Shown here: one piece after another, positions 6,977 through 16,484 of the stretch | Layout: every line of letters begins with the position of its first letter | Position numbering within the stretch: position 1 is the stretch's first letter | Origin: Texcoconibacillus texcoconensis | GTDB taxonomy: Bacteria > Bacillota > Bacilli > Bacillales > Salisediminibacteriaceae | Reading direction: 5' to 3' | DNA: 64,000 nucleotides | Assembly: GCF_014202575.1 (NCBI RefSeq) | Contig: NZ_JACHHB010000006.1 | Span: forward strand, 169,279 to 233,278 | The notes under the pieces: model-generated | What the model was told of the DNA's origin: nothing | The model's input: the letters and a program-made list of their open reading frames with translations, nothing else | The model's database searches: none | Made by a program: the position numbers and the translations under genes

Positions 6977-9364
6977 ATGGCCTTTAGAATAGGAAAAGTT
7001 GCCGTTTTAGGCTCAGGAGTTATGGGCTCAGGCATTGCTGCACATTTAGCCAACATCGGTATTCCATCACTTCTTTTAGATATTGTTCCAAACGAACCAA
7101 CAGCTGATGAAAAGAAAAGAGGTTTGACACTTAATGACAAAAGTGTTCGCAACCGATTGGCCATTGAAGCAAAAAAGCAATTAAAGAAACAAAAGCCTGC
7201 GCCATTAGCTATCAAAGAAAACGCTGACCTTATTGAAGAGGGAAACATGGAAGATGACCTCCATCGTCTTAATGAAGTCGATTGGATCATTGAAGTTGTT
7301 GTTGAAAAGTTAGAAGTTAAGCAACAAGTACTGGAAAAAGTGGACCGATATCGTAAACCGGGAACGATCATTAGTTCTAATACATCAGGGATATCCATCG
7401 AAGCAATGGCAGAAGGGCGTTCAGAAGACTTCCGTAAACATTTTCTCGGTACACATTTCTTTAATCCGCCTCGCTATTTAAAACTGTTAGAAATCATTCC
7501 AACTAAAGATACAGATGGTGATGTTGTAACTTTTATGAAACACTTCGGCGAAAACACACTCGGTAAAGGCGTCGTCGTTGCTAAGGATACCCCGAATTTT
7601 ATCGCAAACAGAATAGGTACGTACGGCTTGTTAGTAACGGTTCGAGAAATGATTGAACGAGGTTACTCGATTGGAGAGGTCGACTCGGTTACTGGTCCAG
7701 CCATCGGTCGTCCTAAAAGCGCAACGTTCCGAACGTTAGATGTCGTTGGTCTTGATACGTTTCTACATGTTGCTAAAAATGTATTTGATCAAGTAGAAGG
7801 TGAAGAAAAGGAAGTATTTGATGTCCCAAAATTCATGAAAGACATGGGAGATAAAGGATGGCTCGGTAGTAAAACAGGGCAAGGTTTTTTCAAAAAAATA
7901 AAAGGTGAAAATGGCAGTGAGATTCTCGAGTTGGATTACGAAGCAATGGAATATGTTCCTCGAAAAAAGTTGAAAGCACCATCTGTTCAACAAAGCAAGC
8001 AAGCGAAGTCAAAACAGGATCAATTGAAAGCGCTCGTATATGCAGATGATCGAGCTGGAGAATTGGTATGGAATGTATTGAAGCCAACACTCATTTACGC
8101 AGCGGAAAAATGTAGTGAAGTTGCCGATTCGATTTATGATATCGATCAAGCGATGAAATGGGGATTTGGTTGGGAATTAGGTCCATTTGAAACGTGGGAT
8201 GCAATTGGTGTTGAAGCAGGAGTTAAGAAGATGGAAGCAGATGGAGACAAAGTTCCTTTATGGGTCAAAGATATGCTCAGAAAAGGGTTTGAGCGATTTT
8301 ATCAAACTTATGATTCGTATTATCATAACGGATCGTATGTGCAAGCAAATGTGAATGAGAAAGTGATTCATCTTCCTTCATTAAAAGATGCCGGTCGTGT
8401 GATTATGAAAAACAATGGTGCGTCACTCGTAGATCTTGGTGATGATGTCGCTTGTTTAGCGTTTCATTCACAAAATAATTCGATAGCGTTAGATATCCTA
8501 CAGATGATTAATAAGTCCATTGATGAAGTGGAGAGAAATTACCGAGGACTTGTTATTAATAATCAAGGGAAAAATTTCTCGGTTGGGGCCAATTTAATGT
8601 TGATATTAATGGAAGCCCAAGATATGAATTTCCCGGAGTTAGATCTTGTCGTCCGTCAATTCCAACAAACGATGGCCAAAATACGTTATTCCGCAAAGCC
8701 AGTTGTCGCAGCACCATTTGCAATGACATTAGGTGGTGGAGCTGAAGTTTGTTTGCCAGCTGCACGATTACAAGCAGCGCATGAAACGTATATAGGTCTG
8801 GTTGAAGCAGGCGTTGGCCTCATTCCTGGTGGGGGTGGAAATAAGGAGCTGTACTTAAGAGAAATTGAACGTATACCTGCGGGCGTTGATATTGACCTAC
8901 AGCCTGTTGCTAATAAAGTATTTGAAACCATTGCAATGGCAAAGGTTGCCACGAGTGCGCAAGAGGCAGAACAGCTCGGGTTCTTACGACCACAAGACCA
9001 AATCAGTATCAATGGTGACCACCTCTTATATGATGCAAAACAGACGGTAATCTATCTTGATAAACAAGGGTATCAGCCACCGAAGCGGCGAAAGATTCCA
9101 GTTGTCGGAGAATCTGGGTATGCGACAATGAGCCTTGGTGCCAAATCAATGCAGAAAAGCGGACTTGCAAGTGACCATGATGTGAAGATTGCTGATAAAT
9201 TGGCTTTCGTGCTTGCTGGTGGGCGTGTACCAAAAGGGACGGAAGTAGATGAACAGTATTTATTAGATATCGAACGAGAAGCTTTTCTAAGTTTAGTAGG
9301 TGAACCGAAAACACAACAACGTATGCAACATATGCTTTCGAAAGGAAAACCACTACGCAACTAA
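6977..9364 (+). CDS. fadN: 3-hydroxyacyl-CoA dehydrogenase / enoyl-CoA hydratase
   Basis: A 795-residue beta-oxidation enzyme for the hydration and second oxidation steps. Residues 7-25 are a Rossmann NAD-binding motif (VLGSGVMGSGIAAHLANIG). HADH catalytic and C-terminal domains follow: HFFNPPRYLKLLEI near 165, then KDTPNFIANRIG. The last third is a crotonase-like domain with LGGGAEVCL near 580 and the loop LIPGGGGNKELYL. Length agrees with B. subtilis FadN (YusL). First gene of fadN-fadA-fadE, with a FadR box just upstream. The three genes run without terminators between them. Confidence 0.93.
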   Translation: MAFRIGKVAVLGSGVMGSGIAAHLANIGIPSLLLDIVPNEPTADEKKRGLTLNDKSVRNRLAIEAKKQLKKQKPAPLAIKENADLIEEGNMEDDLHRLNEVDWIIEVVVEKLEVKQQVLEKVDRYRKPGTIISSNTSGISIEAMAEGRSEDFRKHFLGTHFFNPPRYLKLLEIIPTKDTDGDVVTFMKHFGENTLGKGVVVAKDTPNFIANRIGTYGLLVTVREMIERGYSIGEVDSVTGPAIGRPKSATFRTLDVVGLDTFLHVAKNVFDQVEGEEKEVFDVPKFMKDMGDKGWLGSKTGQGFFKKIKGENGSEILELDYEAMEYVPRKKLKAPSVQQSKQAKSKQDQLKALVYADDRAGELVWNVLKPTLIYAAEKCSEVADSIYDIDQAMKWGFGWELGPFETWDAIGVEAGVKKMEADGDKVPLWVKDMLRKGFERFYQTYDSYYHNGSYVQANVNEKVIHLPSLKDAGRVIMKNNGASLVDLGDDVACLAFHSQNNSIALDILQMINKSIDEVERNYRGLVINNQGKNFSVGANLMLILMEAQDMNFPELDLVVRQFQQTMAKIRYSAKPVVAAPFAMTLGGGAEVCLPAARLQAAHETYIGLVEAGVGLIPGGGGNKELYLREIERIPAGVDIDLQPVANKVFETIAMAKVATSAQEAEQLGFLRPQDQISINGDHLLYDAKQTVIYLDKQGYQPPKRRKIPVVGESGYATMSLGAKSMQKSGLASDHDVKIADKLAFVLAGGRVPKGTEVDEQYLLDIEREAFLSLVGEPKTQQRMQHMLSKGKPLRN

Positions 9365-9389
9365 GTCATTAAAAAGGAGGGGATGTTCC

Positions 9390-10571
9390 TTGAAAGAAGC
9401 GGTGATTGTTGCAGGTGCACGTACACCTGTCGGAAAAGCAAAAAAAGGCAGTTTAGCCCACGTCCGCCCAGAAGATTATGGGGCGGTGGCAGTAAAGGAA
9501 ACGTTAAAAAGAGCAGGTGACTTCGATTCAGCACGAATTGACGATGTCATTATCGGTTGTGCGATGCCAGAAGCGGAGCAAGGGATGAACATGGCTCGTA
9601 ATATCTCTGCTTTAGCGGGGTTACCAGAACAAGTGCCAGCCATTACTATAAACCGTTATTGCTCATCAGGGTTACAATCGATTGCTTATGGAGCGGAGCG
9701 GATTATGCTCGGGCATGATGAAGCGATTATAGCTGGTGGAGCCGAATCGATGAGTCTCATTCCGATGGGCGGACACGTGATCGCACCTAACCCAACGCTT
9801 GTAGAAAATGCCCCTGAATACTACATGAACATGGGGCACACTGCTGAAGAAGTGGCCAAACGTTACGGTGTAAGTCGAGAAGATCAAGATGCTTTCGCAG
9901 TTGCAAGTCATAACCGAGCAGCGAAAGCGCTTGAAGAAGGTAAGTTTGCTGATGAAATTGTTCCTGTACCGGTCACAAATCGCTATGTAGATCAAAATAA
10001 CAAACTCGTCGAAGAAACCTATGACTTTACAAAAGATGAAGGTGTGCGTCCTAATACGACGAAAGAAAAGCTCGCAAAGTTAAAGCCAGCTTTTAATCAA
10101 ATTGATGGTAGTGTCACCGCGGGGAATGCTTCGCAAATGAGCGATGGAGCAGCTTCTGTACTTGTCATGGACCGTGACGTTGCTAAATCGGAAGGACTCG
10201 CTCCGCTAGCCAAATTTCGTTCGTTTGCTGTAGGTGGGGTTGCACCTGAAGTCATGGGGATTGGTCCTGTTGAAGCAGTACCTAAAGCATTGAAATTAGC
10301 TGGTATTTCAGAGCAAGATGTTGGTTTATATGAGTTAAATGAAGCATTTGCATCTCAGTCTTTACAAGTGATTCGTGAATTGAACTTAGACCCTGAAAAA
10401 GTGAACGTAAATGGAGGAGCGATTGCACTTGGGCATCCTCTTGGGTGTACTGGAACGAAACTAACGCTCTCACTTATATATGAAATGAAACGTCGTGGTG
10501 AGCAATTTGGTGTGGTGACAATGTGCATCGGTGGTGGTATGGGCGCTGCGGGCGTGTTTGAACTTGTCTAA
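9390..10571 (+). CDS. fadA: acetyl-CoA C-acyltransferase (thiolase)
   Basis: A 393-residue thiolase for the last beta-oxidation step. It has the active-site Cys in [18 protein letters not shown] near residue 90, NEAFASQ near 315, the [17 protein letters not shown] block with the catalytic His, and the C-terminal [13 protein letters not shown]. The start is a TTG at 9390 with AAGGAGGGG 7 nt upstream; it begins [14 protein letters not shown] as in other thiolases. The frame is open upstream to 9300, but that part overlaps fadN and has no ribosome site. Middle gene of the fad operon. Confidence 0.92.
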   Translation: MKEAVIVAGARTPVGKAKKGSLAHVRPEDYGAVAVKETLKRAGDFDSARIDDVIIGCAMPEAEQGMNMARNISALAGLPEQVPAITINRYCSSGLQSIAYGAERIMLGHDEAIIAGGAESMSLIPMGGHVIAPNPTLVENAPEYYMNMGHTAEEVAKRYGVSREDQDAFAVASHNRAAKALEEGKFADEIVPVPVTNRYVDQNNKLVEETYDFTKDEGVRPNTTKEKLAKLKPAFNQIDGSVTAGNASQMSDGAASVLVMDRDVAKSEGLAPLAKFRSFAVGGVAPEVMGIGPVEAVPKALKLAGISEQDVGLYELNEAFASQSLQVIRELNLDPEKVNVNGGAIALGHPLGCTGTKLTLSLIYEMKRRGEQFGVVTMCIGGGMGAAGVFELV

Positions 10572-10624
10572 CGAAAATGTGAAATGCAGGGTCCTCACAC
10601 ATGTTGAAGAAGGGGGAATCGAAT

Positions 10625-12406
10625 ATGACAACATTTGATAAGGGAAAGAAAGGTGGCGCTTTTTTACTTGAAGACATTTCGCCTAATCAATTGTTAACAC
10701 CTGAAGATTTTACAGACGAACATGACATGATTGCAAAAACAACCGAAGATTTTGTTTTAGAGCAAGTCGTTCCAGAAATCGAAAAAATCGAGGATCATCA
10801 ATTTGATATTTCCGTCCGTTTATTAAAGCAAGCAGGGGAATTAGGTCTTCTCGGTGCTGATGTACCTGAAGAATATGGTGGCATTGGCCTAGATACCATT
10901 AGCTCAACACTCATTACCGAAAAGTTCGCATTAGCCAGTTCGTTTTCGTTATCCCATGGGGCTCACGTAGGGATTGGGACCCTTCCGATTGTCTACTTTG
11001 GCACTGAAGAACAAAAACACAAGTACTTACCAGCTTTAGCGACAGGTGAAAAGATCGCAGCCTATGCTTTAACAGAGCCAGGCTCAGGATCAGATGCGCT
11101 TGGTGCGAAAACGACAGCGACCTTAAATGAAGAAGGGACTCATTATGTTTTAAACGGTGAAAAGCAGTGGATTACAAATGCTGGATTTGCAGATGTATTT
11201 ATCGTTTACGCGAAAGTAGATGGAGAGCAATTCACGGCATTTATCGTTGACGCAGATACAGAAGGCGTGTCGACAGGTCCTGAAGAAAAGAAAATGGGGA
11301 TAAAAGGTTCGTCTACACGGACGTTGATTTTACAAGATGTAAAGGTACCAAAAGAACAAGTCTTAGGCGAAGTAGGCCGAGGACACGTGATCGCGTTTAA
11401 CATATTAAATATTGGGCGCTATAAATTAGGTGTTGGTTGTATAGGAGCGGCAAAACGAGCGATTGAAGTGTCGGCAGCCTATGCCAATGAGCGGAAACAA
11501 TTTAAATTACCGATCTCACAATTTACTCTGATCCAAAGTAAACTTGCCCATATGGCAAGCGAGACGTATGCAGCTGAAAGTAGCATATACCGTACAGGAG
11601 GTTTAATCGAAGACGCATTTCATTCGTTATCTGAAGAAGACCAAAAAGATGGCAAGCGCGTTGGTAAAGCGATCGCCGATTACGCGATTGAATGTTCGTT
11701 AAATAAAGTTTTTGGTTCTGAAGTGCTAGATGATGTCGTTGATGAAGCGGTGCAAATTCATGGTGGTTACGGTTTTATGTCTGAATATGAAGTCGAGACG
11801 ATGTATCGCAACTCTAGAATCAATCGAATCTTTGAAGGAACAAATGAAATTAACCGTTTACTCGTTCCTGCGACGATTATGCGGAAAGCGATGAAAGGCG
11901 ATCTCCCTCTCTTGGAACAAGCAAACACGATTCAAGAAGAGCTCATGATGATGATGCCTCAAGAAGTTGGCGATGAACCCCTGGAGCAAGAAAAGTATTT
12001 GTTAGAAAACGCCAAGAAAATTTTCATGATGGTTGCAGGGTCGGCAGCTCAAAAATATGGAGAGAAGCTAGAAAACGAACAAGAGATTTTGGCGCATGTT
12101 GCTGATATCGTTTCTGATATTTACGCGGTTGAATCGGTCATTTTACGAACGGAAAAAGCGATCGCAAAAGAAGGTGTAGAAAAGGCCCGTCAAAAGTTGT
12201 TAATGACTGAAGTGTTTACTCAAGGAGCATTTCATCGAATTGAACGCGCGGCTAAAGAAGCGCTCGTTACCATGGAGGATGGTGACAACTTACGAACGAT
12301 GTTATCAATATTGAAAAAGTTAACTCGCCATACGCCGATTGATGTTGTAAGTAAGCGTCGTCGTATTGCCGCTCAATTGATTGAGCAAGAAAAGTATGTA
12401 GTGTAG
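10625..12406 (+). CDS. fadE: acyl-CoA dehydrogenase
   Basis: A 593-residue FAD enzyme catalysing the first beta-oxidation step. The core is an acyl-CoA dehydrogenase fold with YALTEPGSGSDA near residue 155, QWITNAGFADVF, and the C-terminal GYGFMSEYEVETMYRNSR and RIFEGTNEINR motifs. An extra C-terminal helical part of ~170 residues is typical of the large FadE/VLCAD-type enzymes. The ATG at 10625 has AGAAGGGGGAA upstream; an earlier in-frame ATG at 10601 lacks a site. A terminator follows at 12489, closing the FadR-controlled operon. Confidence 0.92.
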   Translation: MTTFDKGKKGGAFLLEDISPNQLLTPEDFTDEHDMIAKTTEDFVLEQVVPEIEKIEDHQFDISVRLLKQAGELGLLGADVPEEYGGIGLDTISSTLITEKFALASSFSLSHGAHVGIGTLPIVYFGTEEQKHKYLPALATGEKIAAYALTEPGSGSDALGAKTTATLNEEGTHYVLNGEKQWITNAGFADVFIVYAKVDGEQFTAFIVDADTEGVSTGPEEKKMGIKGSSTRTLILQDVKVPKEQVLGEVGRGHVIAFNILNIGRYKLGVGCIGAAKRAIEVSAAYANERKQFKLPISQFTLIQSKLAHMASETYAAESSIYRTGGLIEDAFHSLSEEDQKDGKRVGKAIADYAIECSLNKVFGSEVLDDVVDEAVQIHGGYGFMSEYEVETMYRNSRINRIFEGTNEINRLLVPATIMRKAMKGDLPLLEQANTIQEELMMMMPQEVGDEPLEQEKYLLENAKKIFMMVAGSAAQKYGEKLENEQEILAHVADIVSDIYAVESVILRTEKAIAKEGVEKARQKLLMTEVFTQGAFHRIERAAKEALVTMEDGDNLRTMLSILKKLTRHTPIDVVSKRRRIAAQLIEQEKYVV

Positions 12407-12488
12407 AGCTTGTTTTTAAATTTGAGGTCACACCTCAATATCAAATACCCTCCTTCCTTTCGGGAAAGCATTCTCCTCAAAGTTGAAA

Positions 12489-12519
12489 GGGTCCTGGTCT
12501 TCGTGATCAGGACTCTTTT
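12489..12519 (+). terminator. terminator of the fadNAE operon
   Basis: GGGTCCTGGTC pairs with GATCAGGACTC (two G-U pairs) and is followed by TTTTA. Confidence 0.75.
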
Positions 12520-12647
12520 ACATTCGTGCGTAAAAGCAATGATGATGGTAAAAAAATGTCGAATGAAAAGCAGGAGATCAGCATTACGCCAAGAATGTAT
12601 TGTATGATAAGGATGTAGTAGGCTATGGGAGAAAGGAGATAATGATT

Positions 12648-13004
12648 ATGGCTTTAACAATGTATCACTACCCTAAATGCGGGACGTGCCGAAAGGCGAA
12701 GAAATGGTTTGAAGATAACGAGGTCGATGTCAATCTCATACATATTGTTGAAGAGCCACCAGCAAAGGAAACATTAGAAGAACTTTTAGAAAAAAGTGGC
12801 TTAGAAGTGCGCAAGTTTTTTAATACGAGTGGCAAAAAATATCGTGAACTTGGTATGAAAGATCGTGTGAAGACGGATTCAGAAGAAGAACTTCTTGATT
12901 TGCTTGCGTCTGATGGGATGCTGATAAAACGTCCGATTGTGACAGATGGTGATCAAGTGACGGTAGGTTTTAATGAAGAAACGTTCGAAAAAAAGTGGAA
13001 GTGA
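12648..13004 (+). CDS. yusI: Spx/ArsC-family protein (YusI-like)
   Basis: A 118-residue thioredoxin-fold protein of the ArsC/Spx family. It begins MALTMYHYPKCGTCRKAKKW with the CGTC redox-type pair near residue 12, and later has FFNTSGKKYRELGMKDR and KRPIVTDG, the usual ArsC-family blocks. It matches B. subtilis YusI in length and place, between gcvH and the fad genes. True arsenate reduction is not implied; the function of YusI is not established. The ATG at 12648 lies 9 nt after AGGAG; the ATG 6 nt earlier is too close. Confidence 0.85.
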   Translation: MALTMYHYPKCGTCRKAKKWFEDNEVDVNLIHIVEEPPAKETLEELLEKSGLEVRKFFNTSGKKYRELGMKDRVKTDSEEELLDLLASDGMLIKRPIVTDGDQVTVGFNEETFEKKWK

Positions 13005-13148
13005 GCCTTGTTTTTCCGACCTGAGTTGTAATAAGGTTGAATGGAAGATGTTTCATATCTACTTCAAATGGACAACAATGGTTATAGTCAGGGACAAGTT
13101 TTTCTTCCTAAACGACGTATAAGTTAATAAGAAAATGGAGGGTTATGG

Positions 13149-13532
13149 ATGAGTTTACCAAAAGACTTAAAGTATTCTAAAGAACACGAATGGGTGAAGC
13201 AAGAGGATGGCAAAGTTCGCATCGGGATTACTGCTTTCGCTCAATCTGAGCTAGGTGATATTGTATTTGTAGAATTGCCAGAAGTTGGCGACACGATTGA
13301 GGCAGATGAGTCATTTGGCAGTGTGGAATCTGTTAAGACGGTTTCCGAATTGTATGCGCCAGTTAGTGGAAAAGTTGTTGAAGTGAATGATGAGCTTGAG
13401 GATTCACCTGAATTTGTCAATGAATCCCCTTACGAAAAGGCGTGGATGGTGGTTGTTGAGCCTTCCGATGCTAGTGAGATCGACAAGTTAATGTCTGCAG
13501 ATGATTACGAAAAAATGATTCAAGAAGACTAA
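13149..13532 (+). CDS. gcvH: glycine cleavage system H protein
   Basis: A 127-residue lipoyl carrier protein. The lipoylation site is Lys63 in [14 protein letters not shown], inside the usual hybrid beta-barrel sequence ([19 protein letters not shown]). GcvH carries the aminomethyl group between P and T proteins. In B. subtilis it is also the first acceptor of octanoate and lipoate for the rest of the cell, which links it to lipA at 37421. The other gcv genes are not in this window. ATG preceded by AAAATGGAGGG. A long terminator follows. Confidence 0.95.
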   Translation: MSLPKDLKYSKEHEWVKQEDGKVRIGITAFAQSELGDIVFVELPEVGDTIEADESFGSVESVKTVSELYAPVSGKVVEVNDELEDSPEFVNESPYEKAWMVVVEPSDASEIDKLMSADDYEKMIQED

Positions 13533-13548
13533 TAACATAACGTGATGA

Positions 13549-13614
13549 GTCAAACGCTGAGTAGGTTGTGGGAATGATGGCGTCATTTCCCTGCTTAAGC
13601 GTTTGACTTTTTTT
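13549..13614 (+). terminator. terminator of gcvH
   Basis: GTCAAACGCT and AGCGTTTGAC form a perfect 10-bp outer stem with a structured ~39-nt loop, followed by TTTTTTT. Confidence 0.85.
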
Positions 13615-13703
13615 ATGGTAACCATTCCAGAAATGCCCTTTTAAGATGATGAATCAAAGGAGTGGAAACGGCAGAATTTAAAGGGGAAAGGAGGGGGATT
13701 TCT

Positions 13704-13916
13704 ATGGATGGTTTCAAGCAGGATCAACAAATGCTCAAAAGTGAACGAAATGAAAAGAAAGAGCAAAAAGTTGATAACATTGAAGTGACAAACGAAGAAA
13801 AGATGTATGAGATGGCTGAGGAATTTGAGGTTGATGGTGAAAAAGTTGAAGGCAAACAGGCTCGCCGTGAACATCCGAAAAGTTATGTTGATGGATGCGA
13901 TATGGGTTGGTGCTAA
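13704..13916 (+). CDS. small charged protein of unknown function
   Basis: A 70-residue protein, highly charged (E/K-rich, probably helical to residue ~50), ending in RREHPKSYVDGCDMGWC with two cysteines close to the C-terminus. The ATG at 13704 follows a strong ribosome site (AAAGGAGGGGG, about 8 nt), which is the main reason to accept it; the frame extends to 13662 without a site. No family is recognised. The Cys pair could bind metal or be a redox pair, but that is speculation. An IS605-like hairpin lies 19 nt downstream. Confidence 0.55.
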   Translation: MDGFKQDQQMLKSERNEKKEQKVDNIEVTNEEKMYEMAEEFEVDGEKVEGKQARREHPKSYVDGCDMGWC

Positions 13917-13934
13917 AATACGAATGATTATTGA

Positions 13935-13962
13935 CATTCCCACCTGTGAGAAGGTGGGGATG
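13935..13962. repeat. IS200/IS605-like hairpin, solitary
   Basis: CATTCCCACCT and AGGTGGGGATG form an 11-bp stem (one G-U) with a 6-nt loop. It resembles the hairpins at 28 and 1165. No transposase gene is adjacent. It could also end transcription of the small gene before it, although there is only a short T stretch. Confidence 0.4.
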
Positions 13963-14068
13963 TTTGATTGGAAACTGATAGCAATTTCACTGTATAAAAA
14001 GGATCTCTCCTTAAGGTGTCGAAATAAGTAAATAATAACTGACTTGTTAGATCCAGGGAGGGCCAATC

Positions 14069-14407
14069 GTGAAACGTGCGCTATCTTTATGGCAAGAAAG
14101 GGTGCAAAGAGCTGATCAACTTGATGAATTGAAATTGGTAGATGAAGTGGAATTTGTTTTAAGAGATGAGCAAGCGCAGGAAGTGTATACAGTGAAGGTG
14201 GATTCTTATAGTATACAAGTGAAAGATCATGACCAAAGAGAAACGGAAGCAGGTGTCGAGATTATCGGTGATCGGGAATCATTACTCGAACTGATTAATG
14301 GTGAATCTTGGCTATCGAAACAACGGCGTACAAAAGAGGTCACTGTAACAGGGGCGTTACGGCAGCAATTAAAGGTTGAGGCATTATTATACATACCGGC
14401 ATCGTGA
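14069..14407 (+). CDS. SCP2-like sterol carrier domain protein (YusD-like)
   Basis: A 112-residue soluble protein with the SCP2-like beta-alpha pattern: VDEVEFVLRDEQAQEVYTV, a central strand, GDRESLLELINGE (SCP2 members typically have 'D...ALL.G' here) and a C-terminal VTGALRQQLKVEALL. SCP2 domains bind lipids non-specifically. In B. subtilis yusD lies in the same place between gcvH and metNPQ, which supports the call. The start is a GTG at 14069, 8-9 nt after GGGAGGG. Monocistronic. Confidence 0.6.
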   Translation: MKRALSLWQERVQRADQLDELKLVDEVEFVLRDEQAQEVYTVKVDSYSIQVKDHDQRETEAGVEIIGDRESLLELINGESWLSKQRRTKEVTVTGALRQQLKVEALLYIPAS

Positions 14408-14434
14408 ATTTAGTGTTAAGTTGTCGACTTTTTG

Positions 14435-14463
14435 TTGACACGTTTTTTTCCTCATGCTATTAT
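14435..14463 (+). promoter_or_regulatory. sigma-A promoter of met operon 2
   Basis: TTGACA, 17-nt spacer, TATTAT, about 35 nt before the SAM riboswitch. Confidence 0.7.
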
Positions 14464-14496
14464 TCAATTTAACTCATAAAACAATAAACATTGAAA

Positions 14497-14615
14497 CTCT
14501 TATTTAGAGAGGTGGAGGGACTGGCCCTATGAAGCCCGGCAACCACTCGCATACTTAATGTATGAGGGAAGGTGCCAAATCCTGCAAAGCTATAATGGCT
14601 TTGAAAGATGAGAGG
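14497..14615 (+). ncRNA. SAM-I (S-box) riboswitch, second copy
   Basis: Closing helix CTCTTAT...GATGAGAG, AGAGAGGTGGAGGGACTGG, CTATGAAGCCCGGCAACC and GGTGCCAAATCC are the conserved S-box elements. It differs from the copy at 2471 in the P3/P4 loops, so the two are not a recent duplication. It is followed by its own terminator and metN2. Confidence 0.95.
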
Positions 14616-14638
14616 AAGGCGATTTAAATCATTAAATT

Positions 14639-14672
14639 AAACCTTTCTACTCATATGGTAGAAAGGTTTTTT
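14639..14672 (+). terminator. SAM-riboswitch 2 terminator
   Basis: ACCTTTCTAC and GTAGAAAGGT enclose a 7-nt loop and run into TTTTT, 100 nt before metN2. Confidence 0.85.
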
Positions 14673-14774
14673 GTATAAAAATGCTTTGAACGCAAAGAAA
14701 TGACCATTATTGTTTAGCAAAAATAAAAGGCAAAGAAGCACTGGTTTAATATAGAGAGAAAGGACGTACTCATT

Positions 14775-15800
14775 ATGATTTCACTTAATCAGCTTAAGAA
14801 GGTTTTCACCACGAAAGATGGACCAGTGACAGCTGTTGATCATATCGACTTACAAGTTGCCGAAGGGCAAATTTATGGGATCATTGGTTATAGTGGCGCA
14901 GGGAAAAGTACATTAATTCGTTTATTAAACCGCCTTGAAGACCCATCAGGTGGAAATATACAAATTGCCGATTGGAAAATGGATCAACTATCGGAAAAAG
15001 AGCTGCGACAAGCACGTCAAGAAATAAGCATGATCTTTCAACATTTTAATTTACTTTGGTCTCGGACCGTTCGCGAAAATATTGCATTTCCACTGGAAAT
15101 TGCAGGCGTTCCAAAAGAAGAGCGAATGGAACGAGTGGACGAGCTGATTGACCTTGTAGGTTTAAGTGGGCGTGGTGATTCTTACCCTTCCCAATTGAGT
15201 GGGGGGCAAAAGCAACGTGTTGGGATTGCACGTGCGCTAGCGAACAATCCGAAAGTATTGCTTTGTGATGAAGCAACATCTGCTCTTGATCCGAAAACGA
15301 CTGATTCTATTCTTGAATTACTCGTTGATATTAATAAAAAGTTAGGTCTAACGATCATTTTGATCACGCACGAAATGCATGTGATTCGAAAAATTTGCCA
15401 TCGTGTTGCTGTCATGGAAGAAGGAAAGATTGTTGAAGAAGGGGAGGTTCTTGAAGTCTTCCGCCGTCCGAAAGAAGCGATGACGAAAGAGTTTGTTAAA
15501 CAAGTGACAGAGCCTGAGGAAACACAAGAAGCGGCTGGAGAGTTGTTTACCGATACGGACAACCATATTGTTTATCAACTCACTTTTGTCGGTGGAGATG
15601 CGAAAAAACCACTCATCAACGATGTCGTTAAAACCTTTGATGTAACAGTGAATATTTTACAAGGGAAAATATCACACACGCAGCACGGACCATATGGGTC
15701 ATTATTTGTTGCAATGGAAGGCGAAGACAATGAAGTTTCAAAGGCGATCACCTTTACTCGTGAGCAAGGGGTAGAAGTGGAGGTGATCTACAATGATTGA
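14775..15800 (+). CDS. metN: methionine ABC transporter ATP-binding protein, copy 2
   Basis: A 341-residue MetN paralogue with Walker A GYSGAGKST near residue 38, signature LSGGQKQR, Walker B LLCDEATSALD and the C-terminal NIL domain. It is clearly related to the copy at 2670 but differs throughout, so the two sets are old paralogues or had separate origins. By position (next to yurZ and suf) this copy is the counterpart of B. subtilis metN (yusC). It overlaps metI by 8 nt. Confidence 0.93.
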   Translation: MISLNQLKKVFTTKDGPVTAVDHIDLQVAEGQIYGIIGYSGAGKSTLIRLLNRLEDPSGGNIQIADWKMDQLSEKELRQARQEISMIFQHFNLLWSRTVRENIAFPLEIAGVPKEERMERVDELIDLVGLSGRGDSYPSQLSGGQKQRVGIARALANNPKVLLCDEATSALDPKTTDSILELLVDINKKLGLTIILITHEMHVIRKICHRVAVMEEGKIVEEGEVLEVFRRPKEAMTKEFVKQVTEPEETQEAAGELFTDTDNHIVYQLTFVGGDAKKPLINDVVKTFDVTVNILQGKISHTQHGPYGSLFVAMEGEDNEVSKAITFTREQGVEVEVIYND

Positions 15801-16461
15801 TTTCTTGTTTCCAAATGTGAATTGGGAGTCTGTATTGTATGCGACATTAGAAACAATTTATATGTCTGTTGTCGCTGTAGCATTTACATTTTTGTTCGGC
15901 ATTATGTTAGGACTTGTTTTGTTTTTAACAGACAAAGATAATCTTTGGGACAATCGAATATTAAAGGCAATTACAGCAGCATTTGTCAATACGTTTCGGT
16001 CTATTCCATTTATTATATTAATCGTGTTATTAATTCCGTTTACCCAGTTGATTGTCGGATCATTTTTAGGTCCATCTGCAGCATTACCCGCACTAATTAT
16101 CGGTGCTGCACCATTCTACGCACGAATGGTGGAGATCGCTTTACGTGAGATTGATAAAGGCGTAATCGAAGCAGCTCGTTCAATGGGTGCTTCCAATCGT
16201 GAAATTATTTTCAAAGTATTGTTGCCAGAATCCATGCCTGCACTCGTTTCGGGTATTACCGTTACATCGATTGCTTTAGTGAGTTATACGGCAATGGCAG
16301 GGGTTATCGGTGCTGGTGGGCTTGGAGACTTAGCGTACCGGGTTGGGTTCCAACGCCGTGATGATGATGTTACGTTAATTGCAACGATTGTGATCTTACT
16401 GATCGTCTTTGCTTTTCAGTATCTTGGCGATCGTATTTCACATAAATTAGACAAGCGATAA
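15793..16461 (+). CDS. metI: methionine ABC transporter permease, copy 2
   Basis: A 222-residue permease (metP in B. subtilis naming) with five hydrophobic segments, the EAA loop IEAARSMGASNREIIF near residue 132 and GVIGAGGLGDLAYRVGF near 172, as in MetI. The ATG lies inside the metN2 stop region, giving translational coupling. It forms the membrane channel of the second met importer. Confidence 0.92.
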   Translation: MIDFLFPNVNWESVLYATLETIYMSVVAVAFTFLFGIMLGLVLFLTDKDNLWDNRILKAITAAFVNTFRSIPFIILIVLLIPFTQLIVGSFLGPSAALPALIIGAAPFYARMVEIALREIDKGVIEAARSMGASNREIIFKVLLPESMPALVSGITVTSIALVSYTAMAGVIGAGGLGDLAYRVGFQRRDDDVTLIATIVILLIVFAFQYLGDRISHKLDKR

Positions 16462-16484
16462 GCATAAAAAAACAGGGGGGTATT

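Noticed and set aside
12410..12607. 65-residue frame after fadE
   Set aside because: No ribosome site; it runs through the fad operon terminator.
13641..14066. 141-residue minus-strand frame opposite the small charged protein
   Set aside because: It is an F/I/L-rich mirror of an A-rich plus strand, has no ribosome site and covers an IS605-like hairpin.
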